Of a stretch of DNA of 64,000 nucleotides, positions 33,969 to 45,595 are shown one piece after another. The notes under the pieces were generated by a model that was not told where the DNA came from, ran no database searches, and was given only the letters and a program-made list of their open reading frames with translations. The position numbers and the translations under genes were made by a program. Origin of the DNA: Lepas anatifera (Eukaryota; Arthropoda; Thecostraca; Lepadidae); the NCBI GenBank assembly GCA_034440635.1, contig JAOTON010001681.1:1404001-1468000 (forward strand). The letters are read 5' to 3'. Positions within the stretch are counted from its first letter, which is position 1. Every line of letters starts with the position of its first letter.

Positions 33969-34620
33969 CTGGTGAAAGTATTCTGTGCTACAGATAACGT
34001 CTACCAAATCGGAACTCCAGCAGCCGCCGAGAAAACAAAAAAGCTAGCTTTATTCCTGGGAGTTCCCAGGGAGCCGGGTCCTTACGCTACTAAAAACCTC
34101 GATTCACAGACAGATCCAGGAGGCAAGGGCCACTTGACACCCCCCCCCCCCACATTCCCATAAACTCTCGCCTCCATCTGAAATGGACACGGGCCCCTGA
34201 AATGTGGATGGCGCCACCTAAACTGCCCCTCCCACTTCCACCCCTTCAGTATGCAGGTACCGCGCCCCCACAATAGGTTTTTCCGTACAAAAAGGCTTCC
34301 TCATGGTTCCGATGGCGCCTCAGCTTATACGCTCCTTTTTCACGCGATTGGAAATCCTGGACCCGCCTATGTCACGTTAGACGATTCAATAGATAAGACT
34401 AATTCTGGCGAATTGAATAAGTAATCACAATTATCTAATTAGTAGTCACGTTCCTTTGTTGTTTTTCTACGGCAGCACTGCGGAGTTCAATGACCCCAGA
34501 CAGTGTGGATGCGACAGTGAGAATCGGCGACAGCGGCCTTGGGCGACAGCCAGACTTGCCGGATATACAGGGCCCGGCCAGTCCCGACGACAAATCTGAA
34601 CCATTGAAATCCCTATTCAC
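33969..34620. other. no gene recognised
   Basis: Contains a C run (34140-34152). A CTGGACCCGCCTATG phrase near 34357 resembles a stray MITE end. No coding frame is recognised. Confidence 0.35.
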
Positions 34621-34811
34621 CAGGGGCGCCGCCACGGAATTTGTACAGGGGAAATACCAAGGCTGGTGCTGACCGGGGAAGCAGATTTGGAGCGTATTCG
34701 GTACCTGACAGCATTAATAACAATGAATCCAAAAATTTGGAAGGGGGAACGTCCCCCTTGGTTGGCCAACAGGGGTACACTTCCCCCGTCCCCCCGCTTT
34801 TAGCGCCCATG
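34621..34811. mobile_element. short hAT-type MITE (191 bp)
   Basis: Begins CAGGGGCGCC and ends AGCGCCCATG, matching 8 of 10 as inverted repeats. The flanking octamers CTATTCAC (34613-34620) and CTGTTCAC (34812-34819) agree at 7 of 8. It has a GGGGGAACGTCCCCC subterminal palindrome and no coding capacity. Confidence 0.6.
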
Positions 34812-35788
34812 CTGTTCACTGTCGAAAACAATAGGTATGCCCCAGACTCTCTTATGAAAATCTGAGAGCTCTTGGTGCCAGACTTTTTTCAGGAAATACC
34901 TACAGGCCCATTGAAAAATTCCCAAGATAAATGACGTTGAAATATGTAACTAATACATTTTTATTGCCTGGTCATGGGCCTCGTTCGTTGATATGACAAT
35001 TATGACCCACATGTTGCAATCCCTTGCGCCATTTGTCTTGGGTAATTTTTTTGAAAAACATCTGGCACTAAAAGCTCTTGGATTTTCGCCACGAGGGTCT
35101 GGAACAGGGGCGTAGGAACGGTTTGAAAAGTGGGGGGGGCCAGCCTTAGAGGGGGCCCACCTCAGGGGGGCCCAGTCCACGGGGTCCATAATTATAAAAA
35201 AATCAGTTGGCTCGTTTGGTGTCAATAAGGCACGCATGCACACTAGGATGTCGATACGTGGAAAATTGAGAAAGTATGATAAGATGACTAGGATAAGAAA
35301 GTATGAAAGTATAGTACTAGGATAAGATGAATAATGATTTAAAACACTAGGAGTGTACCCAATACAACAATATAATTGTGAACAAAGAGTATGGATAGAC
35401 ATATAGGAATGACAGGAGGGCAGTCTTGGGTGATGCAATTTTTGTGTTTTCCTGGAGGAATATGTGAAAGATTAGGCTGGTCACTTCAAAGAGAAAATTT
35501 GTTTACTAGAAAACCTGTCTTGTAGCTGCTGTGTATCATCAAAATATCATCCCAATCAATGGACCAGCTTGTGTATGATCATTTTGTTTGCTACTTTGAA
35601 TGGGGTGAACCCAGTCAGACCGATTCTCCCATAGACCTGAAATTCGAAATCTTTGTTTTCTATTGTGGGCCAGTTTGGAAATAATGTATTATCATTTATT
35701 AAAAAAAAATTATGATTTTGCATGGTTCCACCCCACCCCTCCAAAAACCCATGATCTAGATTATAGATCGTCTTTGGGGACGTCTTTC
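34812..35788. other. no gene; possible truncated MITE
   Basis: CAGGGGCGTAGGAACGG at 35110 followed by G-rich sequence looks like one hAT-MITE end without a partner. The rest is unrecognised. Confidence 0.35.
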
Positions 35789-36026
<238 letters not shown>

Positions 36027-37355
36027 GTTACAGGGAAAGTGTGAAATCCGGGATTTCGTGAACTCCCCTAGGATTTCGCGAAATCACTGACCAGCCAGGG
36101 AGTTCGCGAAATCCCTAGGGAGTTCGCGAAATCACTGGCCGACCAGGATTTCGCGAACTCCCTAGGAATTTCGCGAACTCACTGAAACTTCAGTGATTTC
36201 GCGAACTACCTGAATGCTTTTCAGGGATTTCGCGAAATCCCTAACATGCCAAAATGTCATATAGTTTAAATCCGAAGAACTGATCCTTCAGTGATCTGGT
36301 TTTACACTCCCCGTCCATGTTTTCTCTTTCTATGATGTATTTTGCTTGAGTTTATGTCTACCTGATGTTTATTTTTTGAAAATTAATTTTACACCCTCAG
36401 CTCTACCTCACACCGGGTCCTTGTGCCCGCTGACGAACTATTCGGGTCACTAGCCTTCCTCGAGGTGCATGGTTTATGCAATATGAACCGTAGGTGTGGA
36501 GGGGGGCTCAAAACAAACTAGAGATGCCACTACTTTTTTCATTGTCATCTGTAATGAATATCTTGATTCCTTAACAAAGCAAACTCCTGATGGGAAGTAT
36601 TGTGCCGAAAGAAACGGACAAAGAGCTGGTATAATTTCACAAATGTCTATTTTAGCTATTTCTATGTTGGAATGTACTATGGACGTCCACAAATTTTCCA
36701 AGAACAATGTTTTGATTCAGGAGGAAGTGTCGGCCTCGAAAAAGCTCTCGGTGTAAGAAGCGGCACGCCTGTCATCGTTTGAACATTGCCAAGGCTTTCA
36801 GAAATTTTATTGTCGATTCCGGCGGGCTAGCAAATGCACTTCGCTTAAGTGCTCCAGCCACGGTCACGACAATAGGTAATGAGATAGCACATGGCAAATA
36901 TGCGTAACAATTGTTTTATTCCGTATCTTGTTTATGCCGACAACTATAGTTGTCGGTTTGCTTATGTTCAGCTATAGCTGAAACTGTATAACGCTTCTGG
37001 TATGCTGATAAACTGAAAACAGAGATATGGTCTAAGTTAATTTGCAGAATAATTATTTCGTTGTTGCAGCTCTGAAAATTTATCTTAGTATAGCCGAGTA
37101 AAGACTGGCCAAAGTTTTGGAATACATTAATGAACTTAATGCAGAAAATAATATAGCATTATTGTATTTTCCTTACCCAGATTGTAATACGAAATGGCCA
37201 ACAGATAAGTAGCATTTCTTTTGTGTAGTAATGAGGGTTGTGATATGATAATGATCTCTCTGCAGATTCTGGATAAGTGAGTTGGAAAGAAGCGCTTCAG
37301 AATTTAGTCTGTAATGGTACTTACAGTTGGTGCACCTGACCGACTTCGTACCGAG

Positions 37356-38194
37356 TACGTGCATGGCCGGGGCGGGGGTTGGGTAACCATACCCCTTGGG
37401 TTTTTCACAAAAGTCTTGAAAACGGCTACGCACAGCGCTGCTGTACCCAGTACAGTTTTTCCTGAAGCTTTTACAACTCCTGTCAACATTTTCGGTTCAG
37501 GTCATTTCAGGTCAGGACATCCGTGCAGGTTAAGTGACCTCATCTCCAAAAAAAGAAAACATGAGCAAGGAACAGCTTAATTTATCAATCTAAAATTCGT
37601 ATTGAATAAAGGGCCGATTGAGTACACATAATTTTTTTAGGATTTCTAAAGTCGATGACCTAAGGTCAATTATGAGTCATGATGACACCGTTGGAAAAGT
37701 ATCGGTAAAATGGTTCAAACATAATAATTTTGTTGGGAACGGATCTAAATTGTATATTTTGGTATCATTGGGGTTGTCTTGTTTCTGCAGTTCTAATGAT
37801 ATACATTCTGACCCAATTCGATATTGACCTGATCCAAGGCCAGGTCAAATCTTAGCTTTAACCTAGAATAGTCACATTATTAATCATTCGACGTCGCATG
37901 CAGAAAAGCTTCAGATAGTGAATCCTTATATATTGTATGTCTTTTACATCAGATGGTAGGACTGAAGAACTGTATTTCAGTTATATCACCATATCCATAT
38001 TAAGCCATTTTTTGGCTTCCAATGCCGTCAGATTTTACCCGACAAAAGAATGTATAGAACACTTCCTTTAAAGCTTAGGTTGTGCTGCTTAACGTCATTT
38101 ACTTTTCCGCTAACTAGCGTAGTTATTAGATTTTAGGGGGCGTAACCCACCCTCGTCATGGTGAAGGTGGCTCAGACCCCTGGCATTGCGCGTC
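37356..38194 (+). mobile_element. TTAA family B element, degenerate copy
   Basis: Left end TACGTGCATGGCCGGGGCG and right end CCCCTGGCATTGCGCGTC followed by TTAA (38195-38198) are diverged versions of the family B ends. Between them are GTCATTTCAGGTCAGGACAT, GATGACCTAAGGTCAAT and AACCCACCCTCGTCATGGTG in the expected order. It is older than the copies at 39753 and 45978. It lies inside the TTCGCGAA element. Confidence 0.65.
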
Positions 38195-38749
38195 TTAAAA
38201 ATTGCATCCCGCGAAACTAGTTTCAGACTCATACCAAACGTTTTTGACTGTGATGATTTTAAGCCATCAAAAGGCATAGTCATAAGAGACTTTGCAATTG
38301 ATCTCGGTGACCGGCACCTCATCGACACCACCAGCTAAAAGACACGTGATGAGTTTTCAAAAATGTGAGCGTCAGGCACATTCTTTTTCGATTGGCGTGG
38401 TTTGCTCAAAGTGAGTGCGTTGCGCCATTGCCGAGCATTTATTCCATTTTTCAGTAGCGCAAATATTTCTGCCATTTTTTGAACTATGTTATACCCAGAT
38501 TTATTCTAGTTATCAAGCCATTGATTTCGTACCATTTTCTTTATCGTATCGGTAGGTAAAATTCCATAATAATGCAACCTACACAAAATACCGTAACGTT
38601 ATTCTGTGATGTAGATTTGATATAAAATAACCGTAGCGTCACATAATTATGAAACGTGGTGATAGCGTATATCACTTTTTATTGAATACTTGGGTAGTTA
38701 TACTGACTCCATGCACTGCATATGTATAATAATAAATATACAGATCTAT

Positions 38750-39016
38750 CATAGGCGGATCCAGGATTGCCGATCGGGGGGAATCTTCCGGGGAGGGGGA
38801 GAGGGCGGGGGCGCTATCCGGACCAGGGAGTGCCTTTTTACCAAAAAAAAACTATCAGGTGGGCGCAAAATCCTTTCGGTGGGCGCCGATTCTTACATCC
38901 CTAGGGACGAGGAATGGAAAGCGATATTTCAAAGTGGCGACGTGACCATTTCAGGGGGCGCCGAGGGTCGATCGGGGGCGGGGCACCTGCCCCCTTTGTC
39001 CCCCTATATCCGTGTA
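38750..39016 (+). mobile_element. G-rich MITE (CATAGGCGGATCCAG type), decayed
   Basis: Starts CATAGGCGGATCCAGGATTG and shares GGGCGCAAAATCCTTTCGGT, GGGCGCCGATT and ATTTCAGGGGGCGCCGA with the better copy at 47134-47387. The right end (TATATCCGTGTATA) is degraded. Confidence 0.6.
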
Positions 39017-39615
39017 TAACATATATCATAAATATAAAATAACCAGTACCAAATCACAGTGAAGGCGAAGGGTATTCTGTGGGGAGTGTGTGGAAACAAA
39101 ATTTTAGAAGTGGTCCAGGGCGTTTTGGAACCGCCAGGGGCCAGTGTCTTTCTCTCCCGCGATCCACATTTGCAATCAGCAGCAACTGAACTTTTACATT
39201 GCAGTAATATATTTATCAGCGAAACTAGATAAATGTATCGCTACGACCTCAACAATAAAATTATGACCTTCCTTATATTTAGCTTAAAACCTTCCTAATA
39301 TTTAGCTTAAAACCTCCCTTATACGTGATTTTTACGGAAAATGTCCGGTTACTGTTTGAAATAAATCATAAGAACAATAGTCCGCAATGCTAGCTAGTCA
39401 TCCTTGAGCTGACTAAATGTCAGGGAATTCGCGAACTCCCTGAGTGTTTATCCGGGATTTCGCGAACTCCCTGACTTCTAAGTCCAGGGATTTCGCGAAC
39501 TCCTGGTCACCTAGGGATTTCGCGAACTCCTAGGATTTCGCGAACTCCTGGCTGGTCAGTGATTTCGCGAAATCCCTAGGAGTTCGTAACTCCCGATTTC
39601 GCACTCTCCTGTAAC

Positions 39616-39752
39616 ATATACATATATATTGTATATGTTTAAAAAAAGATGCAGTGATATCTTGTTTGCTTTCATTTTGGGCTTGTGATATTTTATTTGT
39701 ACCCTTTATTTGGTCCGATCTGTTCCTGCTGTGAAAATGTATTCTAATTTAA
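39616..39752. other. spacer
   Basis: AT-rich sequence between the TTCGCGAA element and the next family B copy. The TTAA at 39749-39752 is the target site. Confidence 0.4.
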
Positions 39753-40592
39753 CACGCGCATTGACGGGGGGCAGGTACCAGCCCTCCCCCTCGGGTTTTT
39801 CAGGAATAGCAGAAAAACGGCGGCGCGTACGCGCCGCCGTACTTGGCATACCTTTTCCCTCATCATTTTTACAACTTCTGTGAAAATTTTAAGGTTAGGT
39901 CATCTCAGGTCAGGTCACCAGTACAGGTCAAGTGACCTAACCTCAAAAAGTTTAAGATAGTATAAGTCGGAGCAGGGTGAACTTATCCCATTGAAACTCA
40001 TATCACATAATGGCCCCACCGACTTCTCTAAAATATGTTCCGGTATTTTTGATGTCGATGACCTAAGGTCAGGTACGAGGCATGACCTCTCCATTGGAAA
40101 TACATGGGAAAAAATTGTTTTTACAGAATAACTCAGTAACGGATGGTGATACAGCATTTATTTTAGCTGCATTAGACTCGCCTGGGCTTTGCGGTTCTAA
40201 TGATATGTATTTTATATAATTTGACCCTGACCTGACCTCAGGTCAGGTCAAATCCTTGATTTGACCTAGCAAGGTCAAATTATAAATCATTCGATTCGGC
40301 TTGCTGAGAGGATTCATATAGTTCCAGTCGTTTTTCTCTATCTTTACTTGTTCAGATGTAATAGCCGAAAAACTTAATTTACATGTTATCCCTATTACGG
40401 TATGTTTTGACCTCTCGTGACTTTAAATGTGACCTGAGAAAAAAATGATACAAATGTTTTCGATGGAGAAATGGATGGGCAACCCAACGCCGTTTACCGT
40501 TTTTCGCAACCTACCGTGGTTCTTCAGATCTTACGGGGGGTACCAGCCCCCCGTCAAAGCGAAGGTGGCTCAGACCCCCGTCAATGCGCGTC
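39753..40592 (+). mobile_element. TTAA family B element (840 bp)
   Basis: The left terminus CACGCGCATTGACGGGGG is perfect and preceded by TTAA. The right end CCCCCGTCAATGCGCGT is followed by CAATG instead of GTTAA, so the outer edge has mutated. It carries the same CGGCGGCGCGT/ACGCGCCGCCG palindrome as the copy at 45978 and the mirrored AGGTCAGGTCA palindrome. It is very similar to 45978-46823. Confidence 0.85.
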
Positions 40593-40627
40593 AATGAGCC
40601 TACCGCAGAAACCTGAACGCAAAACAG

Positions 40628-40826
40628 AAATAATCTGGTGCTGCCCCTCGACAGTGACTATCGCCAATTACGCCCGCTGCTGGAAGACAAGCTTCAGAGG
40701 CCGAGCAATGGAGTCCTAGAGTTGGCAGAGTACCACAGCCAGCAGTTTTCTGCATTGAACACGAACCTGCCTGAGTGCACCTCGGTCGTCTGCCTGTGTA
40801 CCCGCAGTATACGTTCATGTGTGTGC
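40628..40826 (+). CDS. candidate exon, product unknown
   Basis: Open from a possible acceptor AAAACAG (40621-40627) to a strong donor core GTAAGT at 40827. The frame gives NNLVLPLDSDYRQLRPLLE ... LAEYHSQQFSALNTNLPEC, which looks protein-like and has no close repeat in the window. The acceptor is weak because the upstream sequence lacks a pyrimidine tract and is the end of a family B element only 35 bp away. No family is recognised. A host exon disturbed or bordered by the insertion is inferred, with chance openness the main alternative. Confidence 0.3.
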
Positions 40827-41480
40827 GTAAGTGGTATTTATCGCCGTATATCAAGGCACATCCTCTGAGGACCTCAGTAAAACATGCCATTAAAAGTACT
40901 TTTTAGCTTGAAGGTAAAAAAACTAGTCATGCAAAAGGTCTTTATAGTCAAAATCAAGTGGTCAGATTTTGTTGGTGGTCGTACGTGTGAAAGTCGGCGA
41001 AAATAATAAGTGAAATCTTTGGGCTCAGACTATTGCGGTGTACATTTTATCAAATCGTGTAGCACTTATTGTAGACAGATGCAAAATCTGTTATGCTTTT
41101 AATTTACGCTCAGTATTTGGTTCGCTCCCAGCCTTCTTAGAGTGCACTTCAAGGACTGGAAGCTAAAAGCCGCAAACCCACTGGTGGGTGCAGGGAAAAA
41201 TGTACATTCCTCCCAAACTCTGCGATTTTCGCCGATCTTTAAAAAATGTTTATTCACGATTTTGGACCTTGCCCTCCCTCCCCCAAAAAAAACATTGGCC
41301 TAGATTCGTCACTGACTTACTGAGTTATATCCTCTGGTTCACGTTGCACTCGGAAGATTGCTCTTTGGGGACTCGCAGACCTGATTGTTGCACGCGTTTC
41401 TCACCTGCCGAGGGTTATCATTCGCTTGTAAATTCCTGGTAGGTTATATTTTCTCATGTTTTTGTGAGTCTGAATATAAG
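40827..41480. other. no gene recognised
   Basis: AT-rich with a short 84-codon frame (41188-41442) lacking recognisable content. Confidence 0.35.
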
Positions 41481-41700
41481 CCTCATTGATCAACTGATGT
41501 CTGTTGGCTTTTAAAAGTAGATGAATTTTGCATTGCGTAGCCGAGGAGCATGATTATAAATTGGTAAGATGTTTCAAGGCTTTGCCTCTCGAATTCTTGA
41601 TGCATAATGGAGCCTGTGATCACACTGTGATCACATATTCGGGCACAGCCCCTCGTCAGAATCCTCATAATACAATAAGCGAAAACTTGTGGTCATAGTG
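41481..41700. repeat. dispersed repeat shared with 55.5-55.7 kb
   Basis: TATTCGGGCACAGCCCCTCG and TCAGAATCCTCATAAT resemble TATTCGGGCACATCCCTTCA and TCAGAATCGTGGAGTAA at 55654-55690, with weaker similarity upstream. Both copies are followed by sequence with TTCGAAT/GAATTCGA motifs. Confidence 0.45.
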
Positions 41701-42667
41701 TGACCAAGGCTTGAAATTTAGATCTGATATGGAACTCGAATGCTGGAATAATGTAGTTCAGTACTGGAATATTCGAATATTGAAGCTCGATTCGAGGTTA
41801 TCCTAGCATTCTGACTAAACATTAATGTTTTCACCTATTATATTACGAGAATTGTGGTGAAGGGATGTACCTGAATATTTATCAGTGTGTTAGCCCCATT
41901 TTGCAACCATGATTCGAGGAGGCTGGTCATGAAACATCTTATCAACGTTGATAATCTAATAAACAATCTAATAAAAATAACGGTTAATATAATATTTTAT
42001 ATAATAATACGATTTTATTTCAAGTGCTTCTGCGATTGTTTGTTCTATTATGAGAAAGGACCGTTTCTAAACTCCGAAGAATTAAAAATAAAAGCTTATC
42101 ATTTTCATAAACAAATGTCATTCATGAGGCCAGCAGCTTGCTTGTCTTAAAGCCGCAATGCGTCTTCTTAGGTTTAGACTCCGTCACTGCCAATGCTTAG
42201 ATTACCTGTATAATCCTTTTTATTTAATACGAACTGTTCCAGGCCAGAATTTTGAGGTATATTTTCGTGATGCGCCCGGATCAGAAACTAACTCCAATTG
42301 AAGTAAAAAACAATGTATTCTTAAATATTGTATATCTATATACAAAAAAATTGGAAAGAGCTACCACCACGGACAGAGAAGTGAGGTGGCCAGTCCATCT
42401 CCAACCTACAACATACAACAAACGTTCCCCCTGAAACAAAAAGTGATCAGGTTTGGGTTCGTGGTGCGTTCCACACTTGGTGGCTGCACATATTTTTGTT
42501 AGTTCATCCAAGGATCGTGGTGGCTGCTCTTTGGTTCCCCAGTTCTGACGCATATCAAGAGTTATTCTTCCTTATGACAATCAGCTATTCTCCGGTTCTC
42601 TAGACTACGTGTCAGAACCACATGAAGAAATGCATGGAGCGCAGCGTAATAGTATTTCTCAGAGTGG
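41701..42667. other. no gene recognised
   Basis: AT-rich sequence with several 60-90 codon frames and no identifiable domain. Confidence 0.35.
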
Positions 42668-43500
42668 TTCTAATCTAGCCGCTTTACTGGTCTCGTCGTG
42701 GTCTGTCTGTCTGTCAGAAGCCGGTGACGAACGAAGTGAGAAACGGCTTCTATACTGACAGTTTTTCGTTCTCTGTTGTCCGTAGCAGTAGTAGTAGTGG
42801 TGGTACTTGTTGTCTGTTCTGAGGACTGGTATCATATACTTGAAATTTGCAGGGATGAAAGGCAGGATAAACCCATAAGAAATCCCGACGGCTGCAGATT
42901 TTCGAATTTTGGAAAAACTTTTCCAATATTTTGGATTATATTTTTCTAAACTTTTATTTTTCTATTTTTCTATTTTTAGTCTACAGCTCTCAAACTTACA
43001 CTCTTACACACAATCAATTACCAGTTGTTGCTCAAAGTTTGAAGCAAAAAATCCAAATTTGTACTTCCAAAAGGATTTTTTGGAACTTTTACCTCCAACT
43101 TGTAGTGAAATGCATTACCAAAGTTATAAGTTCGAAATATCTGAAGATATGATGCTAGGTGTTCCAAACTGGATTTTTACAGATAGAATGGACTGTGCAT
43201 TACTGCATAGACACTAAACTGAACCAAAAGCATAATTTTGAAGGTCAGTTTTGGCCCTTTTTCCAAAACATTGCAATTATGGCCTAAAACTTTAAAACCA
43301 TATAACTTTCAAATTCTGGACATTTTTGAGCGCAGTTTTCTTTATTGGGATGGGTATTGTCATTACAACAACATATTCTGAACTCAAATTTCTGAGTTAA
43401 TGGGAAATATTTTTCTGCAAAAAGTACAATATTTTTTGTTTTTTTGGGAATTTATGACTATATATTTCCAAATTTTCTTTTCAAAATTGGTACCAAAAAA
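42668..43500 (-). repeat. dispersed repeat with AGAAGCCG stem-loop, copy 1
   Basis: The first 50 bp (GCCGCTTTACTGGTCTCGTC) are the reverse complement of 17426-17452. The stem-loop at 42716-42751 has an 8-bp stem and 20-nt loop. The following AT-rich part (GTTCTGAGGACTGGTATCA ... TTTTATTTTTCTATTTTT) parallels 44452-44620. Confidence 0.55.
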
Positions 43501-43687
43501 GCCCGGCTCAAGTTCTACAACCGTCTGCCTGACCATACCCGCGCATCTCCCATAGGTTATGAGCTATAAGATGATAAAGACTGAATTTGATGCAGTTTTC
43601 ATAGGTTGTAATAGATTCATCACGTGATAAAGTGCCTTTATACTCAACTGAGGTATATGGCTCTCTCTATACTTGTAGTATGGAAAA

Positions 43688-43993
43688 TTATGAGCTCTGC
43701 CGTTTTTGTTTCATGACGCTCCGACGACTAGTTCGCCACTGAGGGGCAAAATACTTCGGTCCTGTTTTTCCCGCAGCAGTAGTGACGTCATTCTGCCCTT
43801 CTTGCATGGCCCTTCTGTGCTGCGGCAGTAGGCTGCAGCCGGTAAATGCGTGCAAGAAAGGCATAACATTTCTATCCGAGTGCATACAGCGGGTGGCTAG
43901 CCGGTCGGGGCGGACGGGAACCTGACTAGAAGGCAGAGGGTGCCGAGGCGTGTTTAGAGATCCGAGGAAGTGAGCAGTGATGCCCTCAGGCAT
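43688..43993 (-). pseudogene. possible transposon-protein relict (HAFTGC motif)
   Basis: A minus-strand frame contains MHSDRNVMPFLHAFTGC. The HAFTGC/HALTGC phrase is, from memory, a hallmark of multicopy uncharacterised invertebrate transposon-like proteins, in which it is followed by a D-T/S-T pattern that is missing here. Only this short piece is recognisable, so it is at best a fragment. Confidence 0.25.
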
Positions 43994-44285
43994 CTAGGGG
44001 ACGGTAGCAGGGTCCAGAGGCGTGCTGAGATAGCTCATGGGAGATATTTCGGACGGGGGAGCAGTGAGGATGGGGGCTGGTACGGGACTGGAACCTTCCC
44101 CGCCATGGCCTCGGAACAGCTTCTGTGTTTGTATTAACCATAGATACTCTGACATGGGGGGGAGTTCAGCCCCCAGCTCCGCCCATTGTATCTACCACCA
44201 GATACATTAAGAACGAAATATGGTTTGCTTTCAGCACATTGTCATGCGGCTCTCCTGCGCCGGTGGGGCGTTAGCCCAGGTCGCA
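43994..44285. repeat. inverted match to 16.1 kb
   Basis: At 44211-44265, CATTAAGAACGAAATATGGT and GCACATTGTCATGCGGCTCT are the reverse complement of 16098-16165. The remainder is unrecognised. Confidence 0.5.
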
Positions 44286-45120
44286 GACCGGAGTCAGAAG
44301 CCGGTGACGAACGAAGTGAGAAACGGCTTCTATACTGACAGTTCTTCGTTCTCTGTTGTCCGTAGTCAGAAGCCGGTGACGAACGAAGTAAGAAACGGCT
44401 TCTATTCTGACAGTTTTTCCGGTCTCGTCGTCTGTTGTTGTTGTTGTTGTCTGTTCTGAGCGCTGGTATCAGAGACTTAAAACTTTTGTGGATAGAAGGC
44501 ACTTCCAAATGAATAAGCACCACGGTTGTCAATTTTCGAAATTTTCAAAATTTTGCCCAGAATTTTGCATGTGATTTTTAACTTTTATTTTTCTATTTTT
44601 TGCTAATTCATCTACAGTCTTCAAACTTGCACCCTTTTACATCAGGGGAATTTGTAGTTCACACAAAAAGTTGGAAAGAAACAGTTTTAAATTCAAGGCT
44701 CTAAATTAGCTTTTAAACTTTGCACCCTAAATTTGGCATAAAACTCATGGTCTAAACTAAAGGCTCGAAATATCTGAAGCTACAGCACTTCAGGTTCTGA
44801 GTCAAATACCAACTTAAAGGCCGGTTTGTGCAGTACTGTACAAACACAGAAACAAAACAAAAACGGAAATTTAAGGGTCCTTTTTGGCCCATTCCGTGAA
44901 GGTCTGCATTTCCAAAAATGTCATTCAAACCCTTATATCTTCCGATCTAATGAATAAAAATTAGTTTGCATTTCAGATAATAAAAGAGAATAGCCTCCTT
45001 TATGATATATTTAGAGATAAAAACTTTCCGACTGAAACTTTTTATTTTAGAGGCAAAAATAAAATATAAGTTTTTAAAATTTTTATTCTCAGCCCCCTGG
45101 TTTCCAGACCATGATAGCTA
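44286..45120 (-). repeat. dispersed repeat with two AGAAGCCG stem-loops, copy 2
   Basis: Two 36-nt stem-loops (44296-44331 and 44368-44403) are 72 bp apart and nearly identical. A (TTG)n run and an AT-rich body parallel to 42780-43400 follow. It is diverged outside the hairpins. Confidence 0.6.
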
Positions 45121-45369
45121 CGGTATTGAACTTAACACGGCTGGATAGAAAACTTCGTTGCCGTCATTTTTCTCACTCATACCCCCACTTATCTCTTACG
45201 GCTTCCGCGCTAACAGCCGTAAAATACATTTCAAAGTGGTAATTTTATCGGTTCATTTTTGCTTACACCAGGATTTCGAATGGGCAATCTCCGGACACAT
45301 TGCGAACATGGTGTCGTTTCGATGACAGTCGGCTGAAAGTGGATACAATTCAGCCTTTGGGGACCATGG
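45121..45369. other. no gene recognised
   Basis: Unremarkable sequence ahead of the nested hAT stack. Confidence 0.4.
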
Positions 45370-45595
45370 CAGGGGCAGATCCAGAATTTTCTCAAAAAGA
45401 GGCTCGGGTTTCAATCGTAGGAGCCCCCGCTCGTGGTCCCCATTTTTTATAAATGAGCGTTTAAACTGAAAAGATCATCTGGGTGGCGTGTATTTAAACG
45501 TACTTATTAAATAAAGTTTGATACTTTTGGGGGACTCCAGGCCAGCTATTGGGACCCTGAGATCAATATCCGTGGCGTTTGGGCTCCTTGAATTT

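Larger units (their letters stand above)
36027..39615. mobile_element. 3.6-kb element with TTCGCGAA-rich terminal arms
   Basis: The left end is GTTACAGGGAAAGTGTGAAA; the right end read inward is GTTACAGGAGAGTGCGAAAT. The two arms (36027-36240; 39418-39615) match as inverted repeats for about 85 bp and both consist of iterated TTTCGCGAAATC or TTCGCGAACTCC palindromes (13 TTCGCGAA by eye). The flanks on both sides are TA repeats, so the target duplication cannot be read. The interior holds a degenerate family B element, a G-rich MITE and an unrecognised 86-codon frame (36496-36756); no transposase is recognised. The superfamily is unassigned. Confidence 0.7.

Noticed and set aside
36027..39615. 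hAT assignment from the CAGGG start
   Set aside because: No 8-bp direct duplication: the flanking octamers ATATGTTA and TAACATAT are inverted, not direct, repeats, so the inverted repeat extends outward and the class stays open.
42716..44403. Hammerhead-ribozyme reading of the AGAAGCCG stem-loops (GACGA ... GAAA)
   Set aside because: The required CUGANGA core is not present (GUGACGA instead) and stem II would have only two pairs; kept only as an unexplained hairpin family.
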